Source: Tachypleus tridentatus (Eukaryota > Arthropoda > Merostomata > Xiphosura > Limulidae). Taken from it: a DNA stretch of 64,000 nt. Made by a program: the position numbers and the translations under genes. The stretch covers positions 55,110,107 through 55,174,106 of the forward strand of contig NC_134829.1 in assembly GCF_004210375.1 (NCBI RefSeq), read 5' to 3'. The notes beneath the pieces were generated by a model, which was given only the letters and a program-made list of their open reading frames with translations, made no database searches and was not told where the DNA came from. Position 1 is the first letter of the stretch. Every line of letters starts with the position of its first letter. This document shows, piece by piece, positions 56,060-64,000 of this stretch.

Positions 56060-57420
56060 TAAATAACACCAATAAAGGACAAATTGAACAAAAACAACCA
56101 AAAACAAACTTTGAGGACAAGAAAGTACAATTAATTTTTGGGGTTTGTGGGGGGGGGGCTCGTCTACCATTTAATTTTTTTTTGTAATAAAATATGAAAT
56201 AAGTTATTTCATATTGTATATCCGCTTCCTTGATATCATAAACAAACTTAAAAATATACTTCGAAATTTCCTATAGTATCAGGTTTTTAAAAAGCTATTC
56301 AACCCAACTAATTTGACGACAAAACTACGATTTTTGTCAACATCAAAAATACTGGAAAACCAAAGAATGGATTGGAATTCTGTAACAGATTCTGAATAAA
56401 CTGTATATTAATGTAAAAAATACAAAACAAACACTCTTTGTGCATTAGCTTAAAGCACTATGTATTAGCCTTAAACGTTTTATTTGTGTGTTAGTTTATA
56501 AACGCTGCTAATTAGCTTAAGACAATCAATTTGTGATTTAACGCACACAGCCCTCGTTTAGCTATGCGCGAAATTCAAAACCAAACTTTACGATTTAGCG
56601 CAACAGATTGCGTATTATCATTATCGTTTCAAACTGTGATACACGAATGTGGAGGTAATGTCAGTGGTATGAGACACAACATAAAATTTCTAACAAACCC
56701 TATCTGAGCTTTATATAGATTACTTTTACTTACAGACTCGCCCTTTACTTGTATAAAATCGCCAGTAGTTTCTTCCCTTAAGATTTACAAAAATTGTATT
56801 AAATTATCTTCAATCGTACCAGATAACAAACACATATTTCTCATTAATGGACAAGTGATAAAAATGTGAATATTTGTTACCGGGTTTTTACTTCTTAAAA
56901 TTAGGCCTAGGGTTGTAATAAATTAAAAAAAAAAAAAAAACGGAAAAAAGTGGTATACGAGCCTGAACCGTTTGAGAACCTCTGACTGAAAGTGTTAAAT
57001 TCATGTATTATATTTTAAACACTGTCTTCGTGTACTAACTTAAAACCTTTCTGTGTTAATGTGAACACTGTTTCTTTCCTTGTAGGACGATTGTGTGAAC
57101 ATTATTTGTAGATGGAGTTGTTATATTCATGAAAACGAAGTTAGGGATAGTTCGAATGTTACAGAATTACAAGATCTGATGTCTGATTACATCCGATTAG
57201 GAAGAGTGTGAAATAAGTTAATAGGTATTGAAAAACCTACCACAATCTGTCTTCTACTTGCATTTCGTTTATAACTGTTAACACGGCAGTAATATGACAT
57301 TAGTTTCTCAACTACTATCTCACCTCGGTGTTACGGAAACCAAACTGTTTTATAATTTATGGTTGAGACAATCCATGAAAGAAAAGATTGTTAGTAAAGG
57401 GAAAGACGAATTTTGATGAC
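56060..57420. other. Intergenic, mostly unassigned
   Basis: A SINE-1 tail remnant lies at about 56543-56585 (CAGCCCTCGTTTAGCTATGC). A 17-base poly(A) run lies near 56925. No gene recognised. Confidence 0.5.
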
Positions 57421-57580
57421 AAAATACTGAACAATAAATCAAAATACTGAACAATAAATCAAAATACTGAACAATAAATCAAAATACTGAACAATAAATC
57501 AAAATACTGAACAATAAATCAAAATACTGAACAATAAATCAAAATACTGAACAATAAATCAAAATACTGAACAATAAATC
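57421..57580 (+). repeat. Tandem array M, 20-bp unit, 8 identical copies
   Basis: AAAATACTGAACAATAAATC is repeated eight times without a difference, downstream of the Mp20-like gene's candidate poly(A) signal. Confidence 0.97.
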
Positions 57581-57641
57581 GTTTGCTTAGTTTTAAGTTA
57601 AAACATAAAAATAAAACAAATTTTACTCTAGAATTACTATT

Positions 57642-57647
57642 TTTATT
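57642..57647 (-). promoter_or_regulatory. Candidate poly(A) signal of Mp20-like gene
   Basis: AATAAA on the minus strand, 77 nt after the stop codon. No other evidence is available for the cleavage site. Confidence 0.45.
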
Positions 57648-57723
57648 CACGTTTCGATGTAATGTTAATTGTATAATTAGTAATTATAATGGTAATAACT
57701 CAGGGAACCGCGAGGTTAACATG

Positions 57724-57894
57724 CTACATGTGTCGCGTGTTACCAAAGTTAACACCGCTAGCATTGGCGCCTTTATTTGACCCATACTGTAAACTGATAA
57801 TACCAGCACCCGCTCTCAGCTGTTCTGCACTGAAACTTCGAACATTGGTTTCTGCTTCTTTAGGCCCGAGCGATTTGTGGCCAAACTTGCTTGC
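57724..57894 (-). CDS. Mp20-like last exon, calponin-like repeat and stop
   Basis: Reads ASKFGHKSLGPKEAETNVRS, then FSAEQLRAGAGIISLQYGSN and KGANASGVNFGNTRHM, then stop TAG at 57726-57724. LGPKEAE.N.R.F...QL.AG..II.LQ.G.NKGA..SG..FG..R.. is the transgelin/Mp20 C terminus. The acceptor is CCAATCTTTCAG|GCA; 56 codons plus stop, phase 0. Confidence 0.92.
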   Translation of the reverse strand, partial: ASKFGHKSLGPKEAETNVRSFSAEQLRAGAGIISLQYGSNKGANASGVNFGNTRHM

Positions 57895-60800
57895 CTGAAA
57901 GATTGGAAAATATCTTTAAAAAAAAACACGTGACTTGATGATAAACAAAACCAGCGCGTTCATTCCACATGAAAAATCTAGAAAAAGATACAACAAAAAC
58001 AAAATAATTTAACTTAGAATGTTATGCTTCATCTGTGAAAAATAAATGAAAATACGTGAGTGACGTCATTGACTTTTAACATGGTGGATCTGGGTGACAA
58101 GGTAGTAATTCTGTATTTCTTTATATACATATGGTTACATGAAAAAATAATTCACAATTTCTTATACGTCTTTCTAAATTATAAACAAAATACAACTAGA
58201 GTATAGCATTGAAATCAAAAGTAAGCTAAACCCTTGTTTTACATAGGAACCTATTATAATCAAACTAATAAACGTGACTTCTTGTGTCCTTTGGTTTGAC
58301 AGTGGGTTTTGGTTTCAAGTGCCACAAGACATTTCGTGTAGATTTCAGGAACGTTACGTGATGCTAAACCCCGTGCACTACTTACGCTGTACGTTAATAG
58401 GAAGGGTCAAGTGCTTGAATATAAACAAATTAATCCACGTATTAAATCGTTACCGAACGTAACGATTTGGATATAGAGTATATCTAATACTCTACTATAT
58501 ACTTAGGCTACAGCAGCGCCATCTGTAATTTGGTATTGCCATTAAACGTTCCCTTATCACCATATGACTATATGGTTTCTCCTTCGTGATGAAAGAGGAC
58601 CATCCTCATATAATCGGAGGTGTCTGATTAGTTCGAACCTGACTTGAAAATGCCTGTCGCAATCAGGGTAAGACAACAGGGGGATGGGGTGGGGTTCTGA
58701 TAATTGTTTTCTATTACTTTACGTGCTTGCTCGGTGCTGCCAGGCTGTGATGTTCACTATAATGTAAACAGTAGGGGGCTACTCGTACTTGAAGAGACAC
58801 AGACACACGGCATTAATCGTAACTAAGATCCATAATATTATTTTTCCATATTGTTTTAATTAACACTATTAATTGTATTATTTAATATGTAGAATTACAT
58901 TTTGTCATAATATTATGTTCATTTTATATTTATAGTTTTATTATATTGTTTTTCACTCTGATGTGTATTTAGTACTAACCTAAACCTCCTAAGATATATT
59001 ATTGGGATTACGGCTGAAAGTGTCGTTAACAGAAAGGGTGTCTAAGTAAAACAATAGTGCTCTTTAAGTAGAAACGTAAAAAAAGAGTGACACTGATTTT
59101 TACATTATCTATAAATACGTACCTTGTTCTGATCTCTGTAGTTAAAATTACTCACTTGTCAACACTAGAGTCACACATACTTTACCTTATATATTAAACT
59201 TTAGAAAACTATACGTTGCATGCCCTCATATGTTAAACAAGAAGAAATCACAAGGTATATTACCTTATAAGTTATGAAGCTACATGGTTAGAGCCGGGTG
59301 TGTACTACTGGTTAGGGTACCGAGATGTGAATCCGAAAATCGTTGTTTTACTGCAACAATTCATTTTTTTTAAATTTTAGTCCAACTATTCGATGATGGA
59401 AGGTTAGCGAAAGTGTTTGGGGTCAAAAGGACTGGTCCAGGTGTGGTGGGGGAGTGTATAGGGTGACTGGCCAGTTACTTTTCGTTAGTATGTTTTTTGG
59501 ATGAGACAGTTCGTTTATTTATATGCAAAAACGGCTCGTTTGGGCTGAGAAAACACTTTTACATAGAAAAGCGAACAACGTTTCGACCTTCTTCGGTCAT
59601 CGTCAGGTTCACGAGCCGTTTTTGCATATAAATTTTCTCAACAAGTGGGTTTCTCGTCATCACTGAGACAGTTCGTTTAGTTTAAACCGTGTTCCTGGAA
59701 ACAGACCCAACAAAATAACGATCTTCTTGAAATATCAGTCTCCGCTGTGGTGCTGTTGACTTACCTCCTTTAGTTTGTCGGTTCATAACTGTTGACTGGC
59801 TGTCTTACCTCCTTTAGTTTCTCGGTTCATAACTGCCGACTGGCTGCCTTACCTCCTTTAGTTTGTCGGTTCATAACTGTTGACTAGTTGTCTTACTTCC
59901 TTTAATTTGTCGGTTCATAACTGTTGACTGGCTGTCTTACCTCCTTTAATTTTTCGGTTCATAACTGTCGACTGGCTGCCTTAACTCCTTTAGCTTGTCA
60001 GTTCATAACTGTTGACTGGCTGCCTTACCTCCTTTAGTTTTTCGGTTCATAACTGTCGACTGGCTGCCTTACCTCCTTTAGTTTGTCGGTTCATAACTGT
60101 GGACTGGCTGCCTTACCTCCTTTAGTTTATCGGTTCATAACTATCGACTGGCTGCCTTACTTCCTTTAGTTTGTCGGTTCATAACTGTGGACTGGCTGCC
60201 TTACCTCCTTTAGTTTATCGGTTCATAACTGTCGACTAGCTGCCTTACCTCCTTTAGTTTCTCGGTTCATAACTGTTGACTGGCTGTCTTACCTCCTTTA
60301 GTTTCTCGGTTCATAACTGTGGACTGGCTGCCTTACCTCCTTTAGTTTCTCGGTTCATAACTATCGACTGGCTGCCTTATCTCCTTTAGTTTGTCAGTTC
60401 ATAACTGTTGACTAGTTGTCTTACTTCCTTTAATTTGTCGGTTCATAACTGTCGACTGGCTGCTTTACCTCTTTTAGTTTGTCGGTTAATAAGTGTTGAC
60501 TGGCTGCCTTACCTCCTTTAGTTTGTCGGTTCATAACTGTCGACTGGCTGCCTTACCTCCGTTAGTTTGTCGGTTCATAACTGTCGACTGGCTGCCTTAC
60601 CTCCTTTAGTTTCTCGGTTCATAACTGTCGACTGGCTGCCTTACCTCCTTTAGTTTGTCGGTTCATAACTGTCGACTGGCTGCCTTACTTCCTTTAGTTT
60701 GTCGGTTCATTACTGTTGACTAGTTGTCTTACCTCCTTTAGTTTGTCGGTTCATAACTGGTATATGATAGCGCAGATAAACCTCGTAATGTTTCACGGGA

Positions 60801-61104
60801 ACATTCGAAACAACACCAAACAAAAATCAAACACACTGTGCGTCAACAGGAGATCATACGTGGTCAGGTGTTTTTTGTGTGATGGTTTTCTTACCTTGCG
60901 TGCTAAGGATTGTAGGCAAGTGCAAACAGATGTCAAATTCTGCTGTTCCCATAAGTCCACAGTCTGAAATATCTCCTGAGAAGGGACGCCCAGTTTTGGG
61001 CGCTATCTAAGAAGTGGTTAATGTTCTCCATTTTCTTAAACGCCATCTTGCTGTTGTTTATCTTCTTTTCTGGGATAGTACCCGGTTGAAGAACGTTAAT
61101 TAAC
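57724..61104 (-). CDS. Mp20-like: Mp20/transgelin-like calponin-family gene, last two exons
   Basis: Actin-associated muscle-type protein. The exons are 60895-61104 and 57724-57894; upstream exons (start of the CH domain) lie beyond 64000 or were not found. The CH part reads LINVLQPGTIPEKKINNSKM, AFKKMENINHFLDSAQNW, and in another frame GVPSQEIFQTVDLWEQQNL ... CTCLQSLARK. The last exon carries the single calponin-like repeat and the stop. The two frames of the CH exon differ by one base at a run of three G near 60990, so the gene as printed is broken; a sequencing or assembly error in a homopolymer is as likely as a true mutation. A minus-strand AATAAA at 57647-57642, 77 nt past the stop, is a candidate poly(A) signal. 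Confidence 0.85.
57895..59500. other. Mp20-like intron, 3' part, unassigned
   Basis: No coding signature. A diverged SINE-1 head-like stretch may lie at 59285-59345 (ATGGTTAGAGCCGGG, GGTTAGGGTACCGAGATGTG). Confidence 0.5.
59518..59663 (-). mobile_element. Penelope-like palindromic fragment with hammerhead-like core
   Basis: 146 bp between identical 16-bp duplications TGAGACAGTTCGTTTA (59502-59517, 59664-59679). It has the same left end (TATATGCAAAAACGGCTCG), core (59576-59607) and right end (AGTGGGTTTCTCGTCATCAC) as the 46675 copy, but the right arm is shorter. Confidence 0.65.
59753..60757 (-). repeat. Tandem array H, 45-bp unit, about 22 copies, with donor-like motif
   Basis: The plus-strand unit is CTGGCTGCCTTACCTCCTTT then AGTTTGTCGGTTCATAACTGT. 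On the Mp20-like gene's sense (minus) strand each unit contains AAAGGAG|GTAAGG, close to the 5' splice-site consensus. It lies in the intron about 140 bp beyond the real donor of the CH exon. Confidence 0.94.
60895..61104 (-). CDS. Mp20-like penultimate exon, CH domain, one-base frameshift
   Basis: The acceptor is TTTCTGTAG|GTT and the donor is CGCAAG|GTAAGA. KMAFKKMENI and EIFQTVDLWE are CH-domain hallmarks of transgelin/Mp20. The length is 210 nt, but the phases at the two ends need 211, agreeing with one missing base where TGGGCGTCC sits between ...SAQNW and GVP.... Confidence 0.85.
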
Positions 61105-61263
61105 CTACAGAAACAAACTTTATCTTGAATGTTCATCATACCACATCTCGAACCTCATTAACATGCAAAAGTGAATCTCAATCTGAATTATTTTATTAAC
61201 TTACAATATCAAGCCTTATTCAAGTAAATAATTTAAGATTGTTTATAAGTAAGCGTATTACTT

Positions 61264-61530
61264 GTTTGTTTTTGAATTTCGCACAAAGTTACAGCAGGGC
61301 TATCTACGTTAGCTGTCACCAATTTAGCAGTGTAAGACTAGAGGGAAGGTAGCTATTCATCACCACACACCATCAACTCTTTATAAATTCTTTTACAAAC
61401 GAATAGTAGGATTGACCTTCACATTATAGCACCACCATAGCTGAAAGGACGAGTATGTTTGTTATGACGGGGATTCGAATCCCCAACTCTTAGCTTGCGA
61501 GATGAGCGTCCTAACCACCTTGCCAAGTGA
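61264..61530 (-). mobile_element. SINE-1 copy, diverged
   Basis: Reverse copy, TTTTTGAATTTCGCACAAAG, GGGGATTCGAATCCCCAACT, head ending CACCTTGCCAAGTGAAC. Confidence 0.88.
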
Positions 61531-61534
61531 ACTA

Positions 61535-62105
61535 TTTATAATACCATTGACTTTGACTTTGAATAAAGCATTTAATAAATATTGGTAACATTCTGACCCA
61601 GATACAAGGATTTAACAAAGTTACATTAGCGTGATGAGGGACAACAATTTCGTGAAGCTTGAAACAGGGAACTTTGGTGGCGAGGAAGCCTAGAGTCCAA
61701 GTGTTTGAATTACGTGTTGATCTTTTCCTATAGAGTTAGATAAATCATGAAGTGTTTCATGATATTTTGGTACAGAGTTCTTGGCAAAGACGAATGTTTC
61801 ATATCTCACTTTTTACTGCTGCATACCAGTGTCAGAAATCTATTCATATACTAAATTATATAGGATTATAAGATGTCTTTCTATTTTATTTGCGATAAGA
61901 TATACGATTTTGTGATAATTACATGACACACCTAGTTTGCAACTCAATGTTCTCAGGACAATAACGACTTCGTTTTGAAAAGTAAGAAAATATAGTTATT
62001 TAAGTAAGGATGTATAATACATCCAACTCAGACTTTCTTTCTGAATTCTGCAGAAATGTTTTCCAAGTTAAGGTATATATATTATTAAAGATTGGCTTGT
62101 CCAGT
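61535..62105. other. Mp20-like upstream intron, no recognised feature
   Basis: No CH-domain exon or repeat family recognised here. Confidence 0.5.
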
Positions 62106-62111
62106 TGCTAA

Positions 62112-62588
62112 ATAACACCATGTAACACAAATTGTTTTCCTGGATAGTGCGTGTTGTTTCTTAATTGCCTGTGTTGTAAAAGTACAGAAAATGGCCATTA
62201 TTCCCTTCAAACTTTGCTTTAGTGACCTGGATAATTAAGTTTAGAAATTAACCTATTTTCTATGTAAAAACGGGCAAATTTGCACATTTTCATTTACATA
62301 AGGTCTGAATAAAACAACATATGAATCAAGATTTACATGTATTTATACTAAACTTATATAAAAATGAACAAAGATGTTTAGAAGTTAGTAATTTTCGAGA
62401 TTTACGACTGAAATGTAAATAACTTTCATGTATCAGCTCTCAGACATAGTCTGACGCTCCTAGGTCACAAAAGCAAAGTTTGAAGAGAAAAATAGGTCTT
62501 TTCCATTTACTTTAACCATAAACAATTGGGAAATAACACTTTCTGCCCAGGAACAGGAAAAAGTAAAAATTTTGTTACATAGTGTTAT
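62112..62588 (-). mobile_element. Internally deleted relative of the 21242-22695 transposon
   Basis: The ends ATAACACCATGTAACACAAA and the complement of ATAACACTATGTAACAAAAT flank about 480 bp. Besides the terminal 150 bp on each side, it keeps the last part of the transposon ORF on the minus strand (region 62370-62450 matches the coding end near 22400-22470). The 123-codon ORF here is not a gene. Confidence 0.82.
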
Positions 62589-62964
62589 GTATCTGACTTG
62601 ACTGAATTTTTTATCTGAATCCACGCATATTAAAAACAAACTGTTGCGCACTTTTCGTTTTTTTACCCAAGGAACATTAACAGTGATTAGTTTAGTAAGT
62701 TGTTTCAATATCCATTTCAAAGTCTCAGAAATAGTGGGTAACACATCACCTATAAGTATTATTACTCTGATGACCACAACATCTGTATGTTTTTTATTAA
62801 AGCCAGAGTTATTAATATTAGTCTGTAGCACCTATATTTAAAGTTCAGTCTGTTTCATGCTTCCTCGTAAAATAACCAATGCAGTCAACCGAATACTTTG
62901 AAACAGTGTTAACACGATATGATTATCTAGCGAGCCGTTTACAACCGTTTTTTTCTTCATTTCA

Positions 62965-63110
62965 TGTGTTATTTAAATAAGGAGAAATGGCATTGCGTTT
63001 GATTTTAAGCAAAGGATTGAATATTATACATTTTTGCCAACAATGCATTGTATTTAGTATAGTTTGTTTAAAAACAAACCCAAAATATATCTCCTTATTG
63101 AAATAACACA
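62965..63110. mobile_element. Small MITE-like inverted repeat element
   Basis: TGTGTTATTTAAATAAGGAG at the left is matched by the complement of CTCCTTATTGAAATAACACA at the right, 146 bp in all. No transposase; family unknown. Confidence 0.6.
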
Positions 63111-63535
63111 ATTTCATTGAAATTATTGGTCATTTTCATTCTGCTTTTGCCTATAATTCAAAATAAAAAAAATGTCTTAGAAGTGGTCATAGAAATACAA
63201 AAACATAAATAACAATTTTTTAATTAACTCTATCACGAAAAGTGAGTTCAACACACTACTTCCTTCTGTTTTTTTCTTTTCAATTAAGCCTAAAGTGAAG
63301 ATTTAATTGGAATCACCTAGTCTATATCCCCACGTGCACAAAGTTTGTCAGGAAAGAAAAAAACATCAGTTCAATCTTAAACATAAATAATTTCTGACTT
63401 AAACTACTTTTCTCTTATATTATCAAAGTTAAAAAACGAATTTAATAAACGGAGATACTAAATTAAGAAATCAATATATATATATAAATATATTTATTCA
63501 GTTTTGGTCTTTCAGAACACAGACTAATAACAATA
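63111..63535. other. Unassigned, presumed Mp20-like intron
   Basis: AT-rich with a short (TA)n run near 63475. No exon recognised. Confidence 0.5.
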
Positions 63536-63539
63536 TGAG

Positions 63540-63815
63540 GCCCGGCATGGCCAGGTGGTTAAGACACTCGACTCGTAATCTCAGGATCGTGGATGCGAAT
63601 CTCTGACACACCAAACATTCTCGCCCTTTCAGCAGTGTGAGCGTTATAATGTTACGGTCAATTCCACTATTCGTTGGTAAAAGAGTAGCCCAAGAGTTGG
63701 CGATGGATGGTGATGACTAGCTGCCTTCCCTCTAGTCTTACACTGCTAAATTAGGGACGGCTAGCGCAGATAGCCCACGTGTAGCTTTGCGCAAAATTTA
63801 AAAACAAAATCAAAC
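63540..63815 (+). mobile_element. SINE-1 copy
   Basis: Forward copy, GGCCCGGCATGGCCAGGTGG head, flanked by AATAACAATATGA on both sides. Confidence 0.93.
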
Positions 63816-64000
63816 AATAACAATATGAAGTCATACTTTTGTTGCTAAGCAACATAGCATAAAATACGTTGTTGAAACACTGGTTCTTACATACAGTGAT
63901 ATAGTATTATTACTATTTTTAGATTACATAGAAAATACCTCCAATTCTATCTCTGACACTATATGGCTAATGGAGGTTAGACCACACTCTTTCCGAATAT

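Noticed and set aside
62460..62831. 123-codon ORF as an upstream Mp20 exon or gene
   Set aside because: About a third of it lies in the transposon derivative's terminal region. It shows no CH-domain pattern and no suitable splice-bounded block.

Overview
This is a eukaryotic, animal window, AT-rich and intron-dominated. Short exons with GT-AG junctions lie far apart among tRNA-derived SINEs and long minisatellites. The exons read as an arthropod kainate-type glutamate receptor and a muscle-protein-20/transgelin relative. Together with SINE families that I recall from horseshoe crab DNA, this suggests a chelicerate, probably a horseshoe crab. That placement rests partly on memory and is not proven here.

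Gene 1 runs on the minus strand from its start codon at 43506 to the left edge. It encodes an ionotropic glutamate receptor, kainate subtype. I could place 14 coding exons, all bounded by GT-AG and all phase-compatible, summing to 2523 nt (841 codons). A tentative 15th exon begins at position 20 and continues out of the window. The exons give a signal peptide, the amino-terminal LIVBP-like domain (about residues 20-400), the S1 half of the ligand-binding domain, M1, the pore loop with Gln at the Q/R site, M3 with [10 protein letters not shown]2 and M4. Intron 1 is 13.5 kb and carries a 7 kb satellite-like array. Region 43507-57640 appears intergenic.

Gene 2, also on the minus strand, is a Mp20/transgelin-like (calponin family) gene. 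Only its last two exons are in the window: part of the CH domain (60895-61104) and the calponin-like repeat with the stop codon (57724-57894). The CH exon reads one base short in a G run, so the frame is broken as given.

Most other DNA is repetitive. There are about 30 copies of a Thr(CGT)-like tRNA SINE (SINE-1, about 270 bp), about 15 copies of a Val(TAC)-like tRNA SINE (SINE-2, about 115 bp), a decayed DNA transposon (21242-22695) and an internally deleted relative of it (62112-62588), MITE-like elements, and palindromic fragments with hammerhead-ribozyme-like cores of the kind known from Penelope-like elements. There are also 13 tandem arrays with units of 20-91 bp.

The most unusual signals concern splice sites. 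(1) The 63-bp array at 24150-25890 is built from copies of the 3' splice site plus first half of receptor exon 5, leaving about 24 regular acceptor-like copies in the intron just upstream of the real exon. (2) Two different SINEs inserted exactly on 5' splice sites (exons 8 and 12), so each target-site duplication copied the donor and the last exon bases. (3) The 41-bp array in intron 7 begins at the exon 7 donor itself and is stop-free in all three sense frames. (4) The array at 59753-60757 repeats a near-consensus 5' splice donor about 20 times inside a Mp20 intron. I infer that arrays here are often seeded at exon edges; whether they affect splicing is untested.
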